This document shows positions 17,730 through 24,998 of a stretch of DNA of 64,000 nucleotides, one piece after another (within the stretch, counting starts at the first letter, position 1; every line of letters starts with the position of its first letter). The stretch comes from Conexibacter woesei Iso977N (GTDB taxonomy: Bacteria; Actinomycetota; Thermoleophilia; Solirubrobacterales; Solirubrobacteraceae). A program made the position numbers and the translations under genes. The notes beneath the pieces were generated by a model. That model did not search any database. It saw only the letters and a program-made list of their open reading frames with translations, and was not told the origin of the DNA. The stretch covers positions 1,550,001 through 1,614,000 of the forward strand of contig NZ_AUKG01000002.1 in the NCBI RefSeq assembly GCF_000424625.1, in the 5' to 3' direction.

Positions 17730-18391
17730 CGCGGCGCCGGATCGTCGTCGTCGACGACCACCAGCTGTTCCGGGCGGGGGTCCGGGCCGAGCTCGCCGCG
17801 GCGTGCGAGATCGTCGGCGAGGCCGAGACGCCGGCCGAGGCCGTCGCGGTGATCGGCGCGACCGCGCCGGAGGTCGTCCTGCTCGACGTCCACCTGCCCG
17901 ACGGCGGCGGCGTCGCGGTGCTGGAGGCGCTGGCGCGCGGGGGCGAGGCGCCGCCCGCGGTGCTGGCGCTGTCGGTGTCCGACGCGGCCGAGGACGTCGT
18001 CCCGATGATCCGGGCGGGCGCGCTCGGCTACGTGACCAAGACGATCGCGACGACCGACCTGGTCGCGGCGATCGAGCAGGTCGCCCAGGGCGACGCGTAC
18101 TTCAGCCCGCGCCTGGCGGCGTTCGTCCTGCAGGCGTTCAGCCGCCCGGAGGTCGCCGCCGTGCCCGACGACGACCCGCTGGAGCAGCTGACCCCGCGCG
18201 AGCGCGAGGTGCTGCACCACCTCGCGCGCGGCTACGCCTACAAGCGGATCGGCCAGCGGCTCGGGATCGGGCCGCGGACCGTCGAGTCCCACGTCCGCGC
18301 GGTGCTGCGCAAGCTGCAGCTCAGCTCCCGCCACGAGGCCGCGCGGTGGGCGGCCTCGCGCGGGCTGATCGGAGAGGACGACGACGAGTGA
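17726..18391 (+). CDS. NarL/LuxR-family response regulator
   Basis: 221 residues. The receiver domain (about 4-120) has the acidic pair D10/D11 and phospho-acceptor D54 (LLDVHLPDGG). A LuxR-type HTH follows (about 152-215: LTPREREVLHHLARG, then RTVESHVRAVLRKL). GTG start, coupled to the kinase stop and to the next small gene by GTGA overlaps. It is the DNA-binding partner of the upstream kinase. Confidence 0.95.
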   Translation: MTRRRIVVVDDHQLFRAGVRAELAAACEIVGEAETPAEAVAVIGATAPEVVLLDVHLPDGGGVAVLEALARGGEAPPAVLALSVSDAAEDVVPMIRAGALGYVTKTIATTDLVAAIEQVAQGDAYFSPRLAAFVLQAFSRPEVAAVPDDDPLEQLTPREREVLHHLARGYAYKRIGQRLGIGPRTVESHVRAVLRKLQLSSRHEAARWAASRGLIGEDDDE

Positions 18392-18561
18392 GCGACGAGC
18401 CGCAGTACCGCTGCGACCACTGCCAGACGACGTGGGCGTACCGCGCCGTGCGCTACACCGCACGCTGCCGCGACTGCGGCGCGGGCCTCACCCGCGTGAC
18501 GGTCACGACACCATCCTCCGCGGCGCCCTGCCCGCCACCGCTGCGGCGAGCTGCGGCGTGA
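18388..18561 (+). CDS. Small zinc-ribbon protein at the end of the PspC/kinase operon
   Basis: 57 residues starting at a GTG that overlaps the response-regulator stop (GTGA, 18388-18391). Two Cys pairs, CDHC and CRDC, 19 residues apart, form a treble-clef or ribbon-like zinc site. The last 20 residues are low complexity. The 3' end overlaps the convergent siderophore-binding gene by 59 nt, so the C-terminus may not be under strong constraint. Its role with the two-component system is unknown. Confidence 0.6.
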   Translation: MSDEPQYRCDHCQTTWAYRAVRYTARCRDCGAGLTRVTVTTPSSAAPCPPPLRRAAA

Positions 18562-19543
18562 GGTGGTCCAGGACGTAGGGCAGCGACAGCGGCGTCGTGA
18601 AGTACATGGCGCCCGACAGCGTCGCGTCGGTGAAGATCGTGTGGTGGCCCTTGACCGCGTTGAGGCCCCGGAACGTCGGGATCTTCAGCAGGTTGCCGAC
18701 GTCGCCGGGCTTCTCGGTCGCGAAGACCTGGACGTCGGTGTCGATCACGTCGAGGCGCTCGGCCGAGATCGCGGCCTGGATCCCCGGCTTGGCCAACCCC
18801 TGCAACTTGGGGTTGATCGTGAAGCCGAGCATGCTGAGGAACTCGGTCCCCAGGCCCGGCGGGTAGGCGTACAGCCTGCCGTCGTAGAACGCGTTCTGGC
18901 TGAACGTGACGGACCTGCCCTGGAACTCGGGGTGCTCGGCGGCGGCCTTCGCGAACCGCGACTTGATGTCCTTGACCATCTGGATCCCGCGCGCCTTCTG
19001 GCCCAGCGCGGCGGCGACCAGCTCGGTCTGCTGGTCCCAGGGGCAGAAGTAGACCGGCCGGCCCTTGCAGCCGGGAACGGTCGGCGCGATCTGCGAGAGC
19101 TTGTCGTAGTCCTTCTGCTTGATGCCGACGTTGGTCCCGACGATGAGGTCCGGGTGGGCCTTGGCGACGCCCTCGAAGTCGATGCCGTCGGCGGCCTTCA
19201 GGACCGTCGGCCTGGCGTCGCCGAGCGCCTCGCGCGCCCACGGCCAGGTCGCGTAGGGCTGGTTGCCGTACCAGTCGGTGGTGACGATCGGCTTCTGGCC
19301 CAGCGCCAGCACGATGTCCTGCTCGGTGAAGCCGACGATCGCGATCCGCTTGGGCTGGGACCTGATCGTCGTGGCGCCGTAGCGGTGCTGGACGGTGACC
19401 GGGAACGTCCCGGCGTTGTTGGCGGTCTTGGTGGCGGCGGCCCCGCTGCCGGACGAGGCGTCGTCGTCGGACGAGCCGCAGCCGGTGGCGACGGCGAGGG
19501 CGAGGGCGGCGGTCAGGAGCAGCGTGACGGCGGATCGGTTCAT
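18503..19543 (-). CDS. Iron-siderophore ABC transporter substrate-binding lipoprotein
   Basis: 346 residues. A lipoprotein signal peptide with lipobox AVATGC (C22) is followed by a Ser/Asp linker and a periplasmic-binding fold of the FepB/FecB class (about 50-340: PKRIAIVGFTEQDIVLALGQKP, DLIVGTNVGI). It captures a ferric siderophore for a membrane permease, but no permease or ATPase gene is adjacent. A palindromic TTAGGG-type iron box lies only 3 nt upstream of the ATG, so iron repression by an IdeR/DtxR-type protein is likely. Confidence 0.9.
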   Translation of the reverse strand: MNRSAVTLLLTAALALAVATGCGSSDDDASSGSGAAATKTANNAGTFPVTVQHRYGATTIRSQPKRIAIVGFTEQDIVLALGQKPIVTTDWYGNQPYATWPWAREALGDARPTVLKAADGIDFEGVAKAHPDLIVGTNVGIKQKDYDKLSQIAPTVPGCKGRPVYFCPWDQQTELVAAALGQKARGIQMVKDIKSRFAKAAAEHPEFQGRSVTFSQNAFYDGRLYAYPPGLGTEFLSMLGFTINPKLQGLAKPGIQAAISAERLDVIDTDVQVFATEKPGDVGNLLKIPTFRGLNAVKGHHTIFTDATLSGAMYFTTPLSLPYVLDHLTPQLAAAVAGRAPRRMVS

Positions 19544-19546
19544 GTC

Positions 19547-19560
19547 TTAGGGCACCCTAA
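19547..19560. promoter_or_regulatory. IdeR/DtxR-like iron box
   Basis: TTAGGG-CA-CCCTAA is a perfect inverted repeat. It matches the TTAGG half-site seen in operators of iron-dependent repressors in actinobacteria. It lies 3 nt before the start codon of the siderophore-binding lipoprotein. It therefore overlaps the likely transcription start or -10 region, and the transcript is probably leaderless or nearly so. Confidence 0.72.
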
Positions 19561-19608
19561 CTGGATGCGGGTCGTCTGCGTCGTGCGCCACCATGTGCGG
19601 TCTCCCCG

Positions 19609-20856
19609 ATGACCTCCTCAAGCTCCCCGACTGCCCGGCGCCGCCGGACCTCGCTCTCCGCCGCCGAGGCGCGGCGCATCGCGCTTGCCGCGCAGGGCTT
19701 CGCCGAGGCCAGGCCGCTCGATCGCGCGGTCGATGCGCGGGCGCTGCGCTCGCGGGTGGTCGACCGCGTGGGGTTGATCCAGATCGACTCGGTCAACGTG
19801 CTGCAGCGTGCGCACTACCTGCCCGCGTTCGCGCGGCTGGGCGGGTATGACATCGACCTGCTCGACAAGTTGTCGCACTACGCGCCGCGGCGGCTGTTCG
19901 AGTACTGGGGCCACGAGGCGTCGCTGATCCCGGTCGAGCTGCATCCGCACCTGCGCTGGCGGATGCGCCGCGCGCACGACGACGCGTGGGGCGGGATGCG
20001 GCGGATCGCGAAGGACCGGCCGGAGCTGGTCGCCGCGGTGCTGGAGGACCTGCGCGACCGCGGGCCGCTCACGGCCTCTGAGCTCGCGCATCTGGACGAG
20101 CCGCGGGGCAGGAAGGGCCCGTGGTGGGACTGGAGCGACGTCAAGCGCGCGCTGGAGTTCCTGTTCTGGAGCGGCGAGATCACGAGCGCGCGGCGGCGCC
20201 GGTTCGAGCGGCTGTACGACGTCCCGGAGCGCGTGCTCCCGAGGAGCGTGCTCGACACGCCGACGCCGTCCGACGAGGAGGCGCAGCGCGAGCTGCTCCG
20301 CGTCGCCGCGCGGTCGCTGGGCGTGGCGACCGAGAGCGACCTGCGCGACTACTTCCGGCTGCCGGCCGCCGACGCCAGGCCGCGCGTCGCCGAGCTGGTC
20401 GAGGCCGGCGAGCTGCTGCCGGTCGCCGTCGAGGGGTGGGGCGAACGGACCGTCGCCTACCTGACGCCCGGCGCGCGGATCCCACGCGCGGTCGACGCCT
20501 GCGCGCTGGTCGGCCCGTTCGACTCGCTGATCTGGGAGCGCCCGCGCGTCGAGCGCGTCTTCGGGTTCCGCTACCGGATCGAGATCTACGTGCCCAAGCC
20601 GCAGCGCGTGCATGGCTACTACGTGCTGCCGCTCCTGCTCGGGGACCGGTTGGTCGCCCGCGTCGACCTCAAGTCCGACCGCGCTGCGAGCGCGCTGCTC
20701 GTCCAGGCCGCCCACGCCGAGCCCGGCGCGCCGCCGCAGACCGCCGAGGCCCTGGCCGAGCGTCTGCGCGCGATGGCGTCCTGGCTCGGCCTGGAGGACG
20801 TCACCGTTGTCGGCCCCGGCGACCTCGCGCCCGCCGTCAAGGCCGCGCTGCGCTGA
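19609..20856 (+). CDS. YcaQ-type HTH_42 winged-helix DNA glycosylase
   Basis: 415 residues, the length of YcaQ. The HTH_42 family block RVGLIQIDSVNVLQRAHY carries Q58-I59-D60, the QxD catalytic motif reported for the YcaQ subgroup. A second block (LFEYWGHEASLIP) and the C-terminal GPFDSLIWERPRVERVFGFRYRIE segment are also typical. YcaQ proteins excise alkylated bases and unhook interstrand crosslinks. It is divergent from the iron-regulated lipoprotein gene with 65 bp between starts. Confidence 0.88.
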   Translation: MTSSSSPTARRRRTSLSAAEARRIALAAQGFAEARPLDRAVDARALRSRVVDRVGLIQIDSVNVLQRAHYLPAFARLGGYDIDLLDKLSHYAPRRLFEYWGHEASLIPVELHPHLRWRMRRAHDDAWGGMRRIAKDRPELVAAVLEDLRDRGPLTASELAHLDEPRGRKGPWWDWSDVKRALEFLFWSGEITSARRRRFERLYDVPERVLPRSVLDTPTPSDEEAQRELLRVAARSLGVATESDLRDYFRLPAADARPRVAELVEAGELLPVAVEGWGERTVAYLTPGARIPRAVDACALVGPFDSLIWERPRVERVFGFRYRIEIYVPKPQRVHGYYVLPLLLGDRLVARVDLKSDRAASALLVQAAHAEPGAPPQTAEALAERLRAMASWLGLEDVTVVGPGDLAPAVKAALR

Positions 20857-20934
20857 GGTTCGGGCAGCCGCACCCTCGGCGCGGCCAGGGATGTCCCCGA
20901 TGCCGGGCGGGACGGCGGGCGGCACCGTGGTCTC

Positions 20935-21708
20935 ATGCACCGCGCTCGCCTCCCGCTCCTGACCCTCGCCGCCACGCTCGCCGTCGCGTCGCCCGCCGCC
21001 GCAGAGAGGGCGGCGAAGTTCTCCGTGTCCTTCGACGGCACCGCGCACACGACCTGGAACCTGCCCGCCTACCAGCAGGCCCAGGACTGCTACCGGACCT
21101 CGATGGTCGACGGCCACGGGGAGGAGACCTGGCACGTCGCCTCGACCGGCCAGAACAAGGTGCTGGCCTTCTCCAACGGCGTCGCGACCCAGTTCCAGTA
21201 CGGCAGCTGGAAGCTCAACGACCCGCACGACACCGGCGGCCTGAAGGCCAAGGGCCAGGTCACGCGCAGCCGCACGATGAACACCAACTACACCGCCGGT
21301 ACGTGCGGCGTGACGATGAAGCCGATGGGCGCCGACGACCCGCCGCCCATCCCGCCCGACTGCGGGACGCTGCTGGTCGACTACGACGTGCAGCTCGGCT
21401 GGAGCGGCAGCCGCGCGGTCGAGCTGACCCCGGACGTCACGACCGCCGAGCACGGCGTGCGCGAGAAGGTGAGCTTCGCGCAGTGCTCGCTGATCACGCC
21501 GCGTCAGACGACCGAGGGCGCGTGGCCGGTGGCGACCGCGCGTCCCACCGCGCAGCGCAGGCCGATCGCGGGCTGGTTCGGCAGGCAGAGGACGATCGTC
21601 GCGCACGGCAGGAAGCAGTACGACGACCGCCAGACGTTCGGCGCCGGCGGCGTCTACACGACCACGACGACGATCGAGTGGAAGCTGACGTTCACCCGCG
21701 TGCGCTAG
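20935..21708 (+). CDS. Secreted protein of unknown function
   Basis: 257 residues with a signal peptide (1-23, ending SPAAA). The mature part is predicted to be all beta. It has three Cys-containing segments (QDCYRTS; GTCGVT and PDCGTLLVDY; AQCSLITP), consistent with two disulfides, and the C-terminus ends in an alternating Thr-rich strand (VYTTTTTIEWKLTF). I do not recognise the family. It stands alone and ends in a CTAG shared with the convergent LLM oxidoreductase. Confidence 0.72.
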   Translation: MHRARLPLLTLAATLAVASPAAAERAAKFSVSFDGTAHTTWNLPAYQQAQDCYRTSMVDGHGEETWHVASTGQNKVLAFSNGVATQFQYGSWKLNDPHDTGGLKAKGQVTRSRTMNTNYTAGTCGVTMKPMGADDPPPIPPDCGTLLVDYDVQLGWSGSRAVELTPDVTTAEHGVREKVSFAQCSLITPRQTTEGAWPVATARPTAQRRPIAGWFGRQRTIVAHGRKQYDDRQTFGAGGVYTTTTTIEWKLTFTRVR

Positions 21709-22550
21709 GCGCGCAGCGCGGGCACGAGCTCCTCGCCGATCCGGCGGACCGTGGCGAGATCGCGGTGCTCCAGGTGCTGGATGAAGACGCGCGATACCCC
21801 GGCGTTCTCATAGGCCTTGAGATGGTCGACGGTCGGCGCCATGTCCGGGCCGATCTCGACCGGGCCCATCATCGAGAACGGGATCGGCTCGCGGCCCGCC
21901 GCCGCGCACGCGGCGTCGATCCTCGCCTTGCGCTCGGCGGCCTCGTCGAGCGTCGGCATGACCGTGTTGTACTCGTCGGCCCAGCGGGCGGCCAGCCGCG
22001 CCGCGCGCGGGCCGGCGGCGCCGCCCATGATCAGCGGCGGGTGCGGGCGCTGGACCGGCTTGGGGTAGGACGACAACCCGCTCAGCTCGTAGTGCCTGCC
22101 CTTGAACGCGTAGTTGTCGTCCTCGCCCCAGTGGCCGTCGTGGATGATCTCCAGCTGCTCCTCGAGCACGTCCATCCGCTCGGCCATCGAGAGGAACGGG
22201 AAGCCGTACGCGGTGTGCTCGACCTCCGACCAGCCGGTCCCGAGGCCGAGCTCGATCCGGCCGCCGCTGATGTGGTCGGCGGTCGTCGCGAGCTTGCCGA
22301 CGATCGAGGGATGGCGGAACGAGGTCGGCGACACCATCGTGCCGAGCCGCAGCGTGGTCGTCGTCGCGGCCAGCGCGCAGATCGTGCCCCACGCGTCCAG
22401 CGCGCCGCGCTCGTTGTGGCCGGAGACCGACAGGTAGTGATCGGAGCGGAACAGCGCCTCGATCCCGACGGCCTCGCAGGTCTCGGCCAGCGCGACCCAG
22501 TCCTCCCAGGTCACGTCCTCCTGGCCCTCGATCATCAACGCGACGCGCAT
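21705..22550 (-). CDS. LLM-class F420-dependent oxidoreductase
   Basis: 281 residues with the luciferase-like monooxygenase TIM barrel. Typical blocks are ALFRSDHYLSV, LRLGTMVSPTSFRHP, GGRIELGLGTGWSEVEH and PPLIMGGAAGPRAARLAARWADEYN. These match the F420-binding branch, although FMN use cannot be excluded by eye. Substrate unknown. It begins 10 nt after the stop of the exported-protein operon (22561-29944) and may be its last gene. No clear Shine-Dalgarno sequence is seen. Confidence 0.85.
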   Translation of the reverse strand: MRVALMIEGQEDVTWEDWVALAETCEAVGIEALFRSDHYLSVSGHNERGALDAWGTICALAATTTTLRLGTMVSPTSFRHPSIVGKLATTADHISGGRIELGLGTGWSEVEHTAYGFPFLSMAERMDVLEEQLEIIHDGHWGEDDNYAFKGRHYELSGLSSYPKPVQRPHPPLIMGGAAGPRAARLAARWADEYNTVMPTLDEAAERKARIDAACAAAGREPIPFSMMGPVEIGPDMAPTVDHLKAYENAGVSRVFIQHLEHRDLATVRRIGEELVPALRA

Positions 22551-22560
22551 GAACGTGAGG

Positions 22561-23310
22561 CTACTTCAACGTGAAGGCCTTGCTCGCGCGCAGGACCGTC
22601 CTGCCGCCCTGCGTCAGCGCGGCGCGCGCGGTGAAGCGGCCCTTCGGCAGGCCCTTGGCGCTGCCGAGCGGCAGCTCGACGGTCGCGCCCGGCAGGACCT
22701 TGGTCGCCGCGACGCCGACGGTCCGCCCGCCGGAGGCGCCGGTCAGCCGGACGCTGCCGGACACCGGGTCGATCGTGTTGCCGATGTTGGTCACCGGGAG
22801 GACGATCCTGCCGCCGCGCACCCGGACGGCGCCCGCGCGCAGGTGCAGCCGCTTGCTCGCCGGGGTGAGACGCAGCGAGCCGATCAGCCGGTAGCCGGTG
22901 ACGACGCCGCTGCTCGACCGCCTGGTGGCGGCGGTCGGCAGCCCGACGACGTCGACCGCGCCGTACAGCGCGCCGCCGGCCGGCCGGCCCTTCAGCGTGA
23001 GGGTCACGCTCTTCCTCGCGCCGGCGGCGAGCGTGAACGAGCGCGCGGACACGCCGACCTTCCCGAGCAACGACTTCGCCCTGTCGGGCGCCACGGCACC
23101 CGAGCGGGCCTGCTTCCACGGCCGCGGCGTGACCGTGACCTTCAGCGCGACCGCCGACGAGTTGTCCACCGTGATGCTGCCGACCGTGCCGGGCTTGGCC
23201 GCGTGCTCGACGACGGCGGGGGTCAGCGCGAGGCCGCCGGCGCCCAGCGCGGACGGCACGACCGCCAGCGCGGCGACGGCGAGGGACGGGACGAGGATGC
23301 GGTTCAACAT
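22561..23310 (-). CDS. Secreted DUF916/WxL-partner-like protein
   Basis: 249 residues. A signal peptide (1-23, ALGAGG cleavage region) is followed by two Ig-like beta domains. The first has the LTPAVVEHAAKPGTVGSITV start, a conserved Pro-Trp (TPRPW) and a GGALYGAVDVVG block, resembling DUF916 of Firmicutes WxL-locus proteins. The second (about 155-249) resembles the following DUF3324-type domain. Unlike the Firmicutes proteins there is no C-terminal membrane anchor. A GTG at 23334 overlapping the previous stop is an alternative start. The DUF916 link is by eye only. Confidence 0.65.
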   Translation of the reverse strand: MLNRILVPSLAVAALAVVPSALGAGGLALTPAVVEHAAKPGTVGSITVDNSSAVALKVTVTPRPWKQARSGAVAPDRAKSLLGKVGVSARSFTLAAGARKSVTLTLKGRPAGGALYGAVDVVGLPTAATRRSSSGVVTGYRLIGSLRLTPASKRLHLRAGAVRVRGGRIVLPVTNIGNTIDPVSGSVRLTGASGGRTVGVAATKVLPGATVELPLGSAKGLPKGRFTARAALTQGGRTVLRASKAFTLK

Positions 23311-23330
23311 GAGGTGATTGCCTTGGTCGT

Positions 23331-23672
23331 TCACGGCGCGGTGGCCACGGTGATGAGGACGGTGGAAGGGCCGGACGCGTCGAGCACGATCGGCACGGGG
23401 GCGGCGGAGATCGCATCGGTCCAGGCGCGCAGCGGTGCGGTGAAGACCGTCGGCGCACCGGCCGCGCCGTCCCCGACGCTCAACGTCGCGCCCGGATCGG
23501 TCGCGGTGACCCGCGCGGTCAGCGCGAGCGGCCCGGTCTGGTCCAGCTCGAGCCCGAGGTACGACGGCACCGTGCCGCCGACGTCGGTGTCGCTCTGCGC
23601 GCGGGCGGCCGGGGCGGCGGCGGTCGCGAGCGCGACCGCCGCCAGCAGCAGCGCGCGGCGCGTGCGCCACAT
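23331..23672 (-). CDS. Small secreted WxL-like beta-domain protein
   Basis: 113 residues: a signal peptide (1-25, ending ARAQ) and one beta domain. It begins DVGGTVPSYLGLELD and ends with a terminal hydrophobic strand (STVLITVATAP). The opening matches the last domain of the large beta-helix protein two genes upstream (DVTGTVPSTLALNVS). The start overlaps the previous stop (TGATG at 23672-23674) and its own stop overlaps a GTG of the next gene. It is the small partner in the exported operon. Confidence 0.68.
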   Translation of the reverse strand: MWRTRRALLLAAVALATAAAPAARAQSDTDVGGTVPSYLGLELDQTGPLALTARVTATDPGATLSVGDGAAGAPTVFTAPLRAWTDAISAAPVPIVLDASGPSTVLITVATAP

Positions 23673-24988
23673 CAGCGCGCCGCCTTCCTGACGAGCAGCT
23701 TGATCGAGACGCGCGCGGTGGTGCCGTCGGTTCCGCGGTAGCGGAAGGTCAGCATGCGGGACGAGGGGTAGGCGAGGATCACGGAGATGGTCCCTCCTGG
23801 ACCGGTGGCGGTGCCGCCCTTGAGCAGCGAGTGGGTGCCGACCTTGTTGATGATGTCGATCAAGAGCCCTGCCTTGGCCGGCTTGCGCTTCCTGTTGACC
23901 AGGCAGGTCAGGGTCCCGCCGAAGCGGTAGCGGCCGTTGCGGCGCAGGACGGCGGTGCCGCGGCTGACGCGGAGCGGCCTCTGGCGCAGGAACATCGACA
24001 GCTCGGGCCTCGCGCACGCCGCGGCGCCGGCGCCGCCGGTGCCGCTGCCGCTGCCGCCGCCGTCGCCGGTCGACGAGCCGGGGCCGCCTGCGCCCGACAC
24101 CGGGCTGCCGTTGCCGATCGCGAGCGTCGCGGTGTTCGACGTCAGCACCGGCGCGTTGGCGACCACGACGTCCTGGTCGAGGATCGTCGTCGCCTGCCCG
24201 GCGGCGTCGGTGACGACGACCGCCAGCCGGTGCGGGCCGTCCGGGACCGTCGTCGTGTCGACGCTCAGCGCCGCGTCCGGGACCGTCACCGGGCAGGCGG
24301 CGGTCACCGGCAGGTCGACGTGGGCGTCGCCCGGCGAGAGGTCCGCGCACGACGCGCCGCCGAGGTCGGTGCTCGCGACCTCCGCGCCGTCCAGCAGCGC
24401 GGTCGCCCGCGCCAGCCCGAGCCCGGCGTCGGTCGCCCGGACCGACAACGACAACTTGCCCGCCGCCGGCGAGACGACGCCACCGACCGCACCGCGTGGT
24501 GCCGCGTCGTCGACGACGTCGACCTGGACCGACGACACGTCGATCCCGGGCACGGAGCTCGCCGCGCACCGGGCATCCGGCGCCGCTTCGCAGCGCACGC
24601 CGAACGCCGCGCCGCCGTCCTCCAGCGTCGTGCCGCCGAAGTCGCCGAACACGCTGCGCGCCAGCCGCACCCCGCTCACCGCCACGCCCGCCGGCACGTC
24701 CAGGCGCCAGCGCGCGAACGACCCGCCGCTCGGGTCCGGGCGGGTGAAGGTCGCCCGGACGCCGCCGTCGCCGGGACCGGCGCAGCCGGCGCCGACCTGG
24801 CCGATGACGCCGTCGCCGCCGGTCGACGCGACCAGCGGCGGGACGCCGAGCGCCTGCCCGGCCGGGCCGTGGCAGGCCCACAGCGTCACGCTCGCCGCCG
24901 GGGCGGAAGTGGGCGCCGCCGCGGCCCAGGCCAGGGCCGCGGCGGTCGTCAGCGGTAGGGCGGCGGTCCGTCGCCGCGTGACCATCAT
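23672..24988 (-). CDS. Secreted Ig-like domain protein
   Basis: 438 residues. The signal peptide spans 1-32. An N-terminal domain with three Cys pairs (WACHGP, GAGCAGP, VRCEAA) is followed by a bacterial Ig-like domain (about 180-290: LSLSVRATDAGLG, PDGPHRLAVVVTDAAGQ), a Gly/Ser-rich linker (about 305-330) and a C-terminal beta domain (CARPELSMFL to VRKAAR). There are no catalytic motifs. It is third in the minus-strand exported operon, 10 nt after the beta-helix gene. It is probably a structural or adhesive surface protein. Confidence 0.72.
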   Translation of the reverse strand: MMVTRRRTAALPLTTAAALAWAAAAPTSAPAASVTLWACHGPAGQALGVPPLVASTGGDGVIGQVGAGCAGPGDGGVRATFTRPDPSGGSFARWRLDVPAGVAVSGVRLARSVFGDFGGTTLEDGGAAFGVRCEAAPDARCAASSVPGIDVSSVQVDVVDDAAPRGAVGGVVSPAAGKLSLSVRATDAGLGLARATALLDGAEVASTDLGGASCADLSPGDAHVDLPVTAACPVTVPDAALSVDTTTVPDGPHRLAVVVTDAAGQATTILDQDVVVANAPVLTSNTATLAIGNGSPVSGAGGPGSSTGDGGGSGSGTGGAGAAACARPELSMFLRQRPLRVSRGTAVLRRNGRYRFGGTLTCLVNRKRKPAKAGLLIDIINKVGTHSLLKGGTATGPGGTISVILAYPSSRMLTFRYRGTDGTTARVSIKLLVRKAAR

Positions 24989-24998
24989 CCGGTCAGGC

